64,000 nucleotides of DNA from Candidatus Defluviibacterium haderslevense (GTDB lineage Bacteria; Bacteroidota; Bacteroidia; Chitinophagales; Saprospiraceae), in contig JADJRL010000003.1 of the NCBI GenBank assembly GCA_016712225.1, positions 3,299,501-3,363,500 of the forward strand. The letters run 5' to 3'. Each line of letters begins with the position of its first letter. Within the stretch, counting starts at the first letter, position 1. Positions 49,956 to 59,018 of the stretch are shown in pieces. The notes below the pieces were generated by a model that made no database searches, was not told where the DNA came from, and worked only from the letters and a program-made list of their open reading frames with translations. The position numbers were made by a program, and so were the translations under genes.

Positions 49956-51775
49956 TCCAACATCCCGTTTTTGTAAAGGATAATCTTTATATCCAATGCT
50001 TCGGCCTTATGGCATTTGTCGCAAGTTACGACAATATGTTCACCTTTCAATGGAAATCTTGAATTATTATGATTAAATTTTGAAGCTTTCCAATCATCAA
50101 AACCATGACAGCGATTACAATCAGTTATATTGTTTTCTGTGAACTGATTACCGTGTGGATTTTTATGACATGTATTGCATTCTTTTGGTTTTTCTTTGAA
50201 ATTTTGGACAATAGCTTTATTTAATTCTTTAGTAAAATGACATTTATTGCATTGTGTTTCCAGATGTTTTCCCAATAAAGGAAAGCTGGTTTTGGAATGA
50301 TCAAAATGGACCTCATTCCAACTTTCTTCTGCGTGACAGTTGAGGCATTGATTTGGGACATAAAACGATGGATCTATGTAGCCCTTATGAAAATCTTCAT
50401 GACAATCGATACATTGTTTTCCAATGTTTCGGAAATTCCATTTTCCATCCTTTTGATGACATGCATTGCAAGCAGTTGCCAGATGCGCCCCATTTAAAGG
50501 AAACGCAGACTGTTGATGTTGCTCAATACTAAAAGTAGTGCCTTTAAAATTTTGTACTGTATGACAACTTGAACAGTCATTATAAATTTTATGCTGAGCA
50601 AATTCACCATGGTGATAATCCGTATGGCATTGATTACAGAATTCATGTGGCAATGGATCTGTCATTTTTGTTTTATGGCATTTTTTACAATCTAAAGATT
50701 GGTGTTTTCCTTCAAGCGGAAAATTAGTTAGATTGTGATTGAATTGGTCCAGGTTTTTATTAGCCCTAAAACTTTCTTGATTATGACATTTTTTACAATC
50801 AGTTTCGAATTTGCCTTCATGAATATCCTTATGACAACTGATACATTCCAGTTTACTAATCTTTTCAAATTCTTTAAACATTCCTGATGTGCCAGCTCGA
50901 TTATCATGACATTTACGACAATCTATGGACTTATGACGTCCTTCTAGTTTAAAGCCTGTAAGGTTATGATTAAATTGTGGTGTGGGTTTGATTTTGTGAA
51001 AAGATTCATCAGTATGACATGCCTTACAATTGGTGCCAAATTTATTATCATGTGGATCTTTATGGCATGAATGGCAAGTTTGAAAATCTATTGAAGCAAA
51101 TTTTTGAAACGATACATTATTTCGAATTTCTTTTTTATGACATTCTATACAAGTTACTTTTAGATGAGCACCTGTCAGCGGAAAGTCAGTTCGGCTATGA
51201 TTAAATTCACTTGCTGGTTTGAATTGGTTGAAATTATGACATTTGATACAATCATTGGATAAGGTCTTTTGATGATAATCTGCATGGCATGTTAAACATT
51301 TGGGATCCAAACCCAAATAGGTGGTTTGATTTTTTTTAATTTCCGGGTCCTGAATAAAATCCGGTTTGTGGCAATTTCTGCAATCGATGGTTTTGTGTTT
51401 GCCTTTTAATTCATAACCTGTGGAATTATGGTTGAATAGTTTTTTATCAAAACGAATCATTTCGAATTTAAGGCCATGGTGTTCGCTATGACACGAAATG
51501 CAATTTTTTTGTTTTACTTCCTGAGATGCGTGAAAACCCTTGTTACTAGATATTCTACTTTTGAGTTTTATATGACAATTTAAGCATTTCGCTTCTGAAA
51601 TTTGATCTCCCAAATCATGACATTGGGTGCAATTACTTATACCTTCTAGTTGTTTGTGAGGATTGGATAATTTTCCAGGTGAAATTTGTGCACTAAGGGG
51701 AAAGAAACAAATAATTAATATACCATACAGGATATATTTTAATTCTAAAAGTGATGTGTGGTGTAGTTTTATCAC
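49934..51775 (-). CDS. 23-heme c-type cytochrome
   Basis: A long N-terminus with a hydrophobic segment (ELKYILYGILIICFFPLSAQ) acts as signal peptide or anchor. The 613 residues contain 23 CxxCH motifs by manual count, arranged as alternating FNHNxTxFPLxGxHxxxxCxxCH units and shorter CxxCHxDxHxGxF units. The second pattern, with HxDxH spacing, supplies distal His ligands. It overlaps the ferredoxin-flavoprotein gene by four bases and the 67-heme gene by 22 bases. It probably takes electrons from the inner-membrane module and passes them to the giant cytochrome. A better start may exist a few codons downstream. Confidence 0.92.
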   Translation of the reverse strand: MIKLHHTSLLELKYILYGILIICFFPLSAQISPGKLSNPHKQLEGISNCTQCHDLGDQISEAKCLNCHIKLKSRISSNKGFHASQEVKQKNCISCHSEHHGLKFEMIRFDKKLFNHNSTGYELKGKHKTIDCRNCHKPDFIQDPEIKKNQTTYLGLDPKCLTCHADYHQKTLSNDCIKCHNFNQFKPASEFNHSRTDFPLTGAHLKVTCIECHKKEIRNNVSFQKFASIDFQTCHSCHKDPHDNKFGTNCKACHTDESFHKIKPTPQFNHNLTGFKLEGRHKSIDCRKCHDNRAGTSGMFKEFEKISKLECISCHKDIHEGKFETDCKKCHNQESFRANKNLDQFNHNLTNFPLEGKHQSLDCKKCHKTKMTDPLPHEFCNQCHTDYHHGEFAQHKIYNDCSSCHTVQNFKGTTFSIEQHQQSAFPLNGAHLATACNACHQKDGKWNFRNIGKQCIDCHEDFHKGYIDPSFYVPNQCLNCHAEESWNEVHFDHSKTSFPLLGKHLETQCNKCHFTKELNKAIVQNFKEKPKECNTCHKNPHGNQFTENNITDCNRCHGFDDWKASKFNHNNSRFPLKGEHIVVTCDKCHKAEALDIKIILYKNGMLECKDCHK

Positions 51776-53124
51776 TTCGAATGAGATTTAACAGTGTATC
51801 CGAATCGTTTTGTAATTTCAATGCCAGATTTTTGAAGAAACTGAGTCGGTAGTTCTCCTCCAGCTAAAATATAGACCATGTCATTTGACAATTCAATAGG
51901 TTGTTCTGCTCCATTTATTTTTATTCGAACAGCATCATTTAAAATTTCAGTTACATTAGAATTCAGAAGTAAGTGAATTGTTTTTTGTTGAGCAGCTAAA
52001 TCTATTTTTTCAGCATTTAGAGGTTTTAGACGATTGAATTTATCGCCGCGATAAGAAAGGGTTACTTCATTTTGTTCGGCTAATAACAAGGCACTTTCTA
52101 TAGCAGAATCACCTCCGCCAACTACTAGGATTTTTTTACCTTGGATTAATTCTGATTCCATCAACCTATAACTCACTTTTTCCAATCCTTCACCGGCTAC
52201 ACCTAACTTTCTTGGGCTTCCTCTACGACCAATCGCCAGCAGTACTTTATTTGAAGTGAAAGCAACTCCTTTTTGTGTAATAATTTCAAATCCACTTCCT
52301 TTTTTTGCAATGGATTCTACCCGGGTATTTTCATGAAGATTAATACTGTTTTTTCGAATCACATCTTGCCAGAGTTCTAGTAATTCAGATTTTTTTGTTT
52401 GAAATAATTTTATTTTTCCAAACAACGGTAAATCTACCGGAGATGTCATTACGATTTTTTTTCTTGGAAAATTGTACACAGTTCCTCCAAGGGAATCTTG
52501 ATCCAATAGTATATGTTTTAAACCATATTTTTTAGCCTGTAAACTAGCCGAAATACCAGCGGGACCAGCACCAATAATTAAAACATCAAACTCCTGATCA
52601 TGACCAGCATCTTTTGAAGTAAATATATGATCCATGGCTTGTTTTCCTTGTTCAATACTATTTTTAATTAATCCCATACCACCTAATTCTCCGGCGATAA
52701 AAATACCCCGCATATTGGATTCAAAATTCTGATTTACATGGGGTAGATCAACACCTCTTTTTTCAGTTCCTATTCTAAGGGTTATGGCTTCTACAGGGCA
52801 GGCATGGAAACAAGCACCATGACCAATACAATGTGAAGCATTGATTAAAGTAGCTCTACCATTTTGTATGCCTAAGATGTCTTCTTCCGGGCAAGCTTTT
52901 AAGCAAGCACCGCTTTTAATGCAAGTGTTTAAATCTATGTGTGGGTATAAGGATACAGGTTCATGGATGCCCTCAACTATGGCTTTTTTTATTTTTGTTT
53001 CAACTACCTGAGATTCTTTCCTTAGTTTTCTAAGATAAATAAAGAGGATCCCTACTATCAATAATAGGACAATACCATAAATCCCAATTTCTTCTAAGAG
53101 TGTTTCCATAATTAAAAAATCCAT
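51772..53124 (-). CDS. Membrane-anchored ferredoxin-flavoprotein (thioredoxin-reductase-like) oxidoreductase
   Basis: One N-terminal membrane helix (IYGIVLLLIVGILFIYL) precedes two 4Fe-4S motifs, CIKSGACLKACPE and CIGHGACFHACPV (about 67-115). An FAD- and NAD(P)H-binding pyridine-nucleotide-disulfide oxidoreductase domain follows, with VLIIGAGPAGISASLQAKKYG (FAD) and ILVVGGGDSAIESALLLAEQ (pyridine nucleotide). The redox CxxC of thioredoxin reductase is absent, so electrons probably flow between NAD(P)H, FAD and the clusters. It overlaps both neighbours (the cytochrome b-like gene by 13 bases, the 23-heme gene by 4), pointing to a role in feeding the cytochrome chain. Confidence 0.88.
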   Translation of the reverse strand: MDFLIMETLLEEIGIYGIVLLLIVGILFIYLRKLRKESQVVETKIKKAIVEGIHEPVSLYPHIDLNTCIKSGACLKACPEEDILGIQNGRATLINASHCIGHGACFHACPVEAITLRIGTEKRGVDLPHVNQNFESNMRGIFIAGELGGMGLIKNSIEQGKQAMDHIFTSKDAGHDQEFDVLIIGAGPAGISASLQAKKYGLKHILLDQDSLGGTVYNFPRKKIVMTSPVDLPLFGKIKLFQTKKSELLELWQDVIRKNSINLHENTRVESIAKKGSGFEIITQKGVAFTSNKVLLAIGRRGSPRKLGVAGEGLEKVSYRLMESELIQGKKILVVGGGDSAIESALLLAEQNEVTLSYRGDKFNRLKPLNAEKIDLAAQQKTIHLLLNSNVTEILNDAVRIKINGAEQPIELSNDMVYILAGGELPTQFLQKSGIEITKRFGYTVKSHSK

Positions 53125-53981
53125 TTATACCCAAAGGCCAATGTTACAGCGACATGGATAATCATAATGATCAGCATGATTAAAGCAAAGGGTAGATGGA
53201 TGACGTGCCAATATTTAAATAATTTTTGCATGACTTTTAGGTTCTCAATCCGCCATTTAAGCACCATTTCTTTTTTCAATAAGCTTATTATTTTTTTTCT
53301 CCTGTTGGATGGAATAGATAACGCAGTTAACTTCTTTTTAAAATCACTGAGTTGTTGATTTTGAATAAAATATTGTCTAAAGACTTTAGAAGTGGAAAGA
53401 TTTTCATGATTGGGTTGCATTGCGAATTCCAAATCACGGTAATTCATATTCGATTCAACTTGTTCATTAAGTATTAATTTAAATTCTTCATGGATTTGAT
53501 TTTTCATTCCTATGATTTCATCTAGATCCAACGCTCTTCCCTGGATGGTTCTCGGTATTTGTTTATATATAAATCTTCCAATCACACCACTGGCAACTAC
53601 TGCGACCATGCTCCAAAAACTTATGGAAACGATTCCTCCAAATTTAAATGCAGTATGAAATAATACAAAAATGGGCCCAAGGGTGCAAAGAAAAATATGA
53701 AATTCTAACCAGTATTTAAGAGCACCTAATTTAGAATTATGCTTCATTTTTTTTCTAATAATATAACCAAAGACACCAATAATAATAAGCAATGTACCGA
53801 TAATACCTAATCCATGACCATAAATACCACTCGGCTTTAATAATTTGTGATCTTGATGATAAAATCGTTCTTCGAGACTGGTGCCATAATAAGAACCTCC
53901 ATAAAAAAAGAGTAGACCAGTACATATGACAACAATAGAAACTAAAGTAGCAATATATATTTTATGTGCGAATGGTGTCAT
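53112..53981 (-). CDS. Cytochrome b-like membrane protein, first gene of the multiheme operon
   Basis: The 289 residues have four to five transmembrane helices at about 8-28, 55-75, 90-112, 118-138 and 255-280, with a soluble helical insert between. Histidines sit inside or next to the helices: GHGLGIIG, LEFHIFLCTLG with LFHTAFKFGG, and WHVIHLPFAL with IIHVAVTLAFG. This is a pattern for bis-His b-type hemes, as in quinone-reactive or cytochrome b561-like proteins. It heads the six-gene overlapping operon. It probably exchanges electrons with the quinone pool or with the ferredoxin-flavoprotein next to it. Confidence 0.75.
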   Translation of the reverse strand: MTPFAHKIYIATLVSIVVICTGLLFFYGGSYYGTSLEERFYHQDHKLLKPSGIYGHGLGIIGTLLIIIGVFGYIIRKKMKHNSKLGALKYWLEFHIFLCTLGPIFVLFHTAFKFGGIVSISFWSMVAVVASGVIGRFIYKQIPRTIQGRALDLDEIIGMKNQIHEEFKLILNEQVESNMNYRDLEFAMQPNHENLSTSKVFRQYFIQNQQLSDFKKKLTALSIPSNRRKKIISLLKKEMVLKWRIENLKVMQKLFKYWHVIHLPFALIMLIIMIIHVAVTLAFGYKWIF

Positions 53982-54382
53982 TTATTTTAAATCAATTATA
54001 TGTTTTAATGATAATAACTATTAAATGAAAGAATTAGTCTCCATAAAAGTTCATTATTTGTTAATATGCAATTAAGATATGAATATTTAGATAATTAGCT
54101 TGTTGATGCAACCTGATTGTTCCCACTCATAAACGATAACACATGAAGAAGTAATAAAATATTTTTATTAACTCTTACGGATCGAGAGTGTGATCAAGTA
54201 TTTAAAAGATTTTTGAAAAATAAGGGCAAAAAACAAGTTGTTGGTGCAATGGGAATATTTGCAAAAGTAGGAATGAAATTTCAATAATAATCAAATTATC
54301 TTTATTTCAGAATAAAAACCTTTTATTAAGTTTAATAGGGTATTGATAAATTGTCATAAAGAGGCGGTTAATAATTTACAGT
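53982..54382. other. Intergenic region upstream of the multiheme operon
   Basis: No gene is seen. The promoter of the six-gene cytochrome operon should lie near 53990-54120. There is no obvious symmetric operator, T-run terminator or repeat. Confidence 0.5.
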
Positions 54383-55363
54383 TTACATCCCTAAAATTTC
54401 TGCCATCTTTATCATATAATCACTAGGCTCTTTTTTATTGACCACAGCATCATTAAATGGAGTTAGCATGAGCTTATCATTGACAAGTCCTGCCATGACA
54501 TTGTATTTGCCTTTCAACAATGCAATGACCGATTCATAACCCAAGCGACTGGCGAGTAATCGATCTGAAGCAGTTGGAGAACCTCCTCGTTGTAAGTGAC
54601 CAATAATGGCAACACGAATGTCATATTCAGGAACACGTTCTTTAAGTAATTTACTGATCGTCATGGTATCTCCGATGTGATTTCCTTCTGCAACAATGAC
54701 TAATCCAAATAATTTTTTTCTACGGAGTGCTTTTTTTAAATTTTCAATCAAACCATCAATGTTGGTTTCATGTTCAGGTATTAAAAAAGCACTTGCTCCT
54801 GAGGCGATTGCTGTATGTAAGGCGATGTACCCTGAATGTCTGCCCATGACTTCAACTAAAAATAGCCGATTGTGAGAATCAGCAGTATCTCTGATTTTGT
54901 CAACAGCTTCAATGGCTGTATTCACCGCGGTATCAAATCCTATCGTGAAGTCGGTACCAAATAAATCGTTATCAATCGTTCCCGGCAAGCCTACAGTAGG
55001 TATATTATATTCCTGGTTAAAGACATGAGCTCCGGTAAAAGTACCATTTCCACCGATGGCAACCAATGCATCAATATCATTAGCCTGCAAGTTTTCGAAA
55101 GCTATTTTTCTGCCTTCAGGAGTCATGAATCGTTGGCTTCTTGATGTTTTTAGTATAGTTCCACCCCTTTGGAGAATATTTCTGACATCATCTGCTTCTA
55201 ATCTGCTGATTTCATTATCAATCATACCCTCAAATCCGCGATGGATTCCATAAACATGAAGGTCATAAAAACTCGCAGTACGTATCACGGCTCTTATGGC
55301 GGCATTCATTCCCGGAGCATCGCCTCCAGAAGTAAATACTCCGATTCGTTTTATTTCAGTCAT
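54383..55363 (-). CDS. pfkA: 6-phosphofructokinase, with Asn in the GGDG loop
   Basis: Glycolytic enzyme phosphorylating fructose 6-phosphate. The 326 residues show FTSGGDAPGMNAAIRAVIR (phosphate binding), PGTIDNDLFGTDFTIGFDTA with the catalytic base Asp, and MGRHSGYIAL, LQRGGSPTASDR of the substrate site. The ATP-type enzyme normally has GGDGS around residue 103, where the Asp binds magnesium. Here the motif reads GGNGTF, with Gly kept at the position that separates ATP from pyrophosphate enzymes. This Asn is read directly from the DNA. It overlaps the kinase gene at 55356 by eight bases. Confidence 0.92.
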   Translation of the reverse strand: MTEIKRIGVFTSGGDAPGMNAAIRAVIRTASFYDLHVYGIHRGFEGMIDNEISRLEADDVRNILQRGGTILKTSRSQRFMTPEGRKIAFENLQANDIDALVAIGGNGTFTGAHVFNQEYNIPTVGLPGTIDNDLFGTDFTIGFDTAVNTAIEAVDKIRDTADSHNRLFLVEVMGRHSGYIALHTAIASGASAFLIPEHETNIDGLIENLKKALRRKKLFGLVIVAEGNHIGDTMTISKLLKERVPEYDIRVAIIGHLQRGGSPTASDRLLASRLGYESVIALLKGKYNVMAGLVNDKLMLTPFNDAVVNKKEPSDYMIKMAEILGM

Positions 55364-56195
55364 ACATCAAATGATATTGAACAAGTGATTGGATGGGGTT
55401 TTGATTAAAGTGTACATTCGTAAAACCATATTCAAGCAGAAAAGGTTTTAGATGTTCTCTCAAGAGGTAAGCTACAGAACCATTGAAATAAAGCGGCCAT
55501 TCCTTTTTATCAGAATAATACGATAAGCGATTGCTGTAGAATTCTTTGAATGCTGTTCTGACGATGTCAATTATTTCTGGATATTGAAGATGGGCTATAA
55601 TAAAAGGTACAAATGAAGCCAACTCTTTGGAAACCCTATTGGAGGAATATAGTGTGGCCAGGTAATTATCTTTAACAATAGGGTGGGATAATTCAAGCTT
55701 TAATCTAAGTTCTGTAGTTAGCTCATCATAAAAATAGGATTTTAACAAAAGCTTGCCTAAATGATTCCCGCTTCCTTCATCTCCTAAAAGATATCCGAGT
55801 CCTGGCCTTTCATGAATAATCTGGTGCCCATCGCTTAGACAAGAATGGCTTCCTGTCCCTAGTATAGCAACTATTCCGGGTTTGCCCGCGCAAGAGCTTC
55901 TGGCAGCCCCTAGGAGGTCAGATTCGAGTATTGCCTTTGTGTTTGGATAAATGTCATGAAAAATGGTTTGCAGGCCCTCTTTTGCCGATCCTTTACATCC
56001 TGCGCCATAGAAATGTATGGTTTCAATGGTTTCTTTAATAAAGTGTTGATAAACAATGTTTAATGAAGATAATATAGAGCTTTTGCTGGTCGTCATGGGG
56101 TTGATTCCTATCGTTTCGAATATAGAAATCAAGCCATGATCATTTATTAGCGCCCAATGAGCCTTGGTTGAACCAGAATCTACAATTATCTTCAT
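55356..56195 (-). CDS. BadF/BadG-type ATPase, N-acetylglucosamine kinase-like
   Basis: The 279 residues start with IIVDSGSTKAHWALI (phosphate-1 motif of the ASKHA fold), continue with ESDLLGAARSSCAGKPGIV and LGTGSHSCLSDG (phosphate-2) and GLGYLLGDEGSGNHLGK (the conserved motif of N-acetylglucosamine kinase-like members). Family members phosphorylate amino sugars or serve as activases; the length and motifs fit the Bacteroidota N-acetylglucosamine kinase group. The end overlaps the phosphofructokinase start by eight bases, a sensible pairing for sugar catabolism. Confidence 0.85.
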   Translation of the reverse strand: MKIIVDSGSTKAHWALINDHGLISIFETIGINPMTTSKSSILSSLNIVYQHFIKETIETIHFYGAGCKGSAKEGLQTIFHDIYPNTKAILESDLLGAARSSCAGKPGIVAILGTGSHSCLSDGHQIIHERPGLGYLLGDEGSGNHLGKLLLKSYFYDELTTELRLKLELSHPIVKDNYLATLYSSNRVSKELASFVPFIIAHLQYPEIIDIVRTAFKEFYSNRLSYYSDKKEWPLYFNGSVAYLLREHLKPFLLEYGFTNVHFNQNPIQSLVQYHLMYD

Positions 56196-56287
56196 TTAAA
56201 GGGCAAATTAAAATAAATTTCGGTGAGTTTTCAGTATAATAGCATTAAAAGCTTCCAGATGGATTACTTTTGCCCGAAATTTAGAAT

Positions 56288-57181
56288 ATGAATAATATAA
56301 CTGTGATAGGGGCGGGGACAATGGGAAATGGAATAGCACATGTATTTGCTCAGTATGGCTTTAATGTTGTTTTGTTTGATATTTCTGCTCCAGCTTTAGA
56401 TAAGGCTTTAGTTACGATCCATAAGAATTTCGATCGAATGATTGAAAAAGAAAAGATTACAGCAGAAGATAAAGCCTCCGCTGTTTCAAGACTTTCCACT
56501 TCAACAACCTTGAGTGAAGCGGTAAAGAAAGCAGATCTTGTTGTCGAAGCCGCAACAGAAAATCTGGATATCAAACTCAATCTGTTTAAGGAATTGGACC
56601 AATTGACCTTGCCTACATGTATACTTGCAACGAATACTTCATCCATATCAATAACCAAGATTGCTGGCGTAACCAATAGGCCCGATAAAGTGATTGGAAT
56701 GCATTTTATGAATCCTGTTCCTGTAATGAAACTGGTAGAAGTAATTCGGGGATATTCTACATCAGACCAAGTTTGTCACCAAATTTTTAGTTTAGCACAA
56801 CGACTTTATAAAGTACCTGTAGAAGTCAATGATTATCCGGGATTTATTGCGAATAGGATCTTGATGCCAATGATCAATGAAGCCATTTATTCATTGTATG
56901 AAGGTGTTGCCAATGTAGAAGAAATAGATACAATCATGAAGCTTGGCATGGCGCACCCAATGGGACCTTTGCAGTTGGCTGATTTTATAGGTTTGGATGT
57001 ATGTCTTGCCATATTAAAAGTGATCCATGATGGTTTTGGGAATCCCAAATATGCTCCGTGTCCTTTATTAATCAATATGGTCAATTCTAAAAAGCTGGGT
57101 GTAAAAACCAAAGAAGGCTTTTATCAATATATGGATGATCCTAAAATGGTCATCGTATCTCCTAAATTTAAAAATAGCTAA
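56288..57181 (+). CDS. 3-hydroxyacyl-CoA (3-hydroxybutyryl-CoA) dehydrogenase
   Basis: The 297-residue protein has the NAD-binding VIGAGTMGNGIAHVFAQYGF (1-25), the catalytic region GMHFMNPVPVMKLVEVIRG with the active-site His, then VNDYPGFIANRILMPMINEA and the C-terminal dimerisation domain GMAHPMGPLQLADFIGLDV. It oxidises L-3-hydroxyacyl-CoA with NAD in fatty acid or butyrate metabolism. The length is normal for the single-domain Hbd type. Its stop shares a base with the DUF983 start (TAATG). Confidence 0.93.
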   Translation: MNNITVIGAGTMGNGIAHVFAQYGFNVVLFDISAPALDKALVTIHKNFDRMIEKEKITAEDKASAVSRLSTSTTLSEAVKKADLVVEAATENLDIKLNLFKELDQLTLPTCILATNTSSISITKIAGVTNRPDKVIGMHFMNPVPVMKLVEVIRGYSTSDQVCHQIFSLAQRLYKVPVEVNDYPGFIANRILMPMINEAIYSLYEGVANVEEIDTIMKLGMAHPMGPLQLADFIGLDVCLAILKVIHDGFGNPKYAPCPLLINMVNSKKLGVKTKEGFYQYMDDPKMVIVSPKFKNS

Positions 57182-57537
57182 TGTTCGACAAATTAAAAGC
57201 AATAGGTAAACTTAAATGTCCTGCCTGTTATGAAGGATATTTATTTGCCTCAAAAAGTAAATTTGTCAAGTGGAATTTTGACATGAATAAAAAGTGTCCA
57301 TCTTGTGGCGAGGATTTAGAAAGGGAGCCAGGTTTCTATTATGGAGCGATGTTTATTTCTTACATTATATCAGGACTTTTTAGCTTGATATTTGTTGGTA
57401 CAGCTATACTGGGATTTCATGTGGAATGGGAGTGGGCTATAGTCTTATTGGGTCTGGTATTGATTTTTAGTTTTAGTTATCTCTTTAAATTATCCAGAAC
57501 GGTTTGGATTCATTTAATGGTGGGTAAGAAAAAATAA
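57181..57537 (+). CDS. DUF983 family membrane protein
   Basis: The 118-residue protein begins with a zinc-ribbon-like segment (KCPACYEGYLF, then KKCPSCGEDLEREPGFYYGA) and continues with two transmembrane helices, as in DUF983. The family has no proven activity. Translation is probably coupled to the dehydrogenase gene by the one-base overlap. Confidence 0.85.
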   Translation: MFDKLKAIGKLKCPACYEGYLFASKSKFVKWNFDMNKKCPSCGEDLEREPGFYYGAMFISYIISGLFSLIFVGTAILGFHVEWEWAIVLLGLVLIFSFSYLFKLSRTVWIHLMVGKKK

Positions 57538-57668
57538 TTATGTATTAAAATGTGTTAGGAATTTATAATTGGCACCATATTAAATAGCACAGCAATCAAC
57601 TTTTTAGTCTAATTGAGTCCTAAGTTTCCTGGAAGTAATTTGATTTTTATTGGGATTAATTCGTCTGG

Positions 57669-58613
57669 TTATTTGATGAATTTTTTAACACTAGTTCTTC
57701 CTTCTGAATCACTAATAAGGACAAAATAAAATCCAGATTTTAATTCATTTACATCTACAGTTTGAACGCCTTCACCTTCATTAAAATAAGCTTGTGTTGA
57801 TTTAAGCTCTTGTGATAAATCATTGAGAATATGTACGGATCCATTAAAAGATTCTGTCGCACCGTACTCAATTTTTAATTGGTCAATGATAGGGTTTGGA
57901 TTTATCTCAAAACTAAGTTTTGAAGATAGATCTTGAACTGCATTTGGAACAGCATTTTGGATGACATATGTTTCAGTAAACACACCAGTGTTATTGCTGT
58001 TTTTATTAAAAAAATATGGCGTACTAAAATAGGCATTGTTATCATATCGATAATTCATATTGATATTTTTAACCGTGTATCCACCTTGTGCAATTCCTTC
58101 GTATTTTACTGAAACTTCAATTTTTTTATTTTTTTGCCCAAACAACCAAATGCGATCCGTTTCATAACAAACTACATTATTGTCACCAGTGCTCATCAAA
58201 TATAAATCATTATTTTTTCCTTCGATTTTTACATTACCTAACATTCTTCCTTCAGATACACCAAGTAATACACCCGTTTTAGAGGTTATGTTTTTACATA
58301 CATTACATTGTGCACAAGTCGTTAGACTTCCGGTTGCATTATCGCATTGGTCCACAAAAACAGAATTTGGAAATCCAAAGCCTGCAAAATCGTCACCTAA
58401 ATTATAAAAGTGATTGTAAAGTGAATTTCCAATGATACCAACTTTGATGTAATCCAATCGAATAGCAGCTTTTCCTCTTTGGTCTTGTCCATTGTTTGGG
58501 TCAATAGTTGGAGAAACAGCATTGGTCTTTCCACAGAATTTGATGGTCATAGATTGTCCAAAACCAGTCTGAACAAGGCATATCAGGGCAATAATTGTAG
58601 CGATATTTTTCAT
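57669..58613 (-). CDS. T9SS-sorted secreted protein of unknown function
   Basis: I start at the ATG at 58613 (MKNIATIIALICLVQTGFGQ), which gives a clean signal peptide; an ATG seven codons upstream gives a poorer one. A cysteine-rich central part (DQCDNATGSLTTCAQCNVCK) and a beta-rich region are followed by the C-terminal sorting domain (SFEINPNPIIDQLKIEY, then VDVNELKSGFYFVLI). The last motif marks it as type IX secretion cargo. No enzyme or binding domain is recognised. Confidence 0.78.
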   Translation of the reverse strand: MKNIATIIALICLVQTGFGQSMTIKFCGKTNAVSPTIDPNNGQDQRGKAAIRLDYIKVGIIGNSLYNHFYNLGDDFAGFGFPNSVFVDQCDNATGSLTTCAQCNVCKNITSKTGVLLGVSEGRMLGNVKIEGKNNDLYLMSTGDNNVVCYETDRIWLFGQKNKKIEVSVKYEGIAQGGYTVKNINMNYRYDNNAYFSTPYFFNKNSNNTGVFTETYVIQNAVPNAVQDLSSKLSFEINPNPIIDQLKIEYGATESFNGSVHILNDLSQELKSTQAYFNEGEGVQTVDVNELKSGFYFVLISDSEGRTSVKKFIK

Positions 58614-59018
58614 ATAATTAAATTTTGATAGCAAATATATTAATGTTTGGGAATTTATATTAGTAATTGTTCAAATATTTAATCTTTTGATCAAACATTA
58701 ACTAATTCTAATAAATTAGTTTTTCATGTAACACTTTGATTAATGGATAGGATATTTTGGTTTGACGCATTACAAGAATTTTGCATCAACGCTAGGCTCA
58801 TGGGTAATTATAGATTTTGTTGCTTTTATTGCAACATTGTTCTTATCCAGGTTTCAGTCAGGTGGTATACTTTTTTTTTAAGTATGCAACAGTAAAACCA
58901 AGCTGCAATAAAACACTATTGGGTCTTTTATTTTCTTTATTGGAACAGCCAGACTATGTGTAATCAACAATATTATAATGCATTGTCCGTTTTATTTTTT
59001 TTCTTCTAGATTATTTAT
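58614..59018. other. Intergenic region between divergent genes
   Basis: No gene is seen. It contains the promoters of the secreted gene (minus strand) and the lipoprotein gene at 59019 (plus strand). A near-hairpin with GCATCAACGC is present at about 58783, but nothing decisive. Confidence 0.45.
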
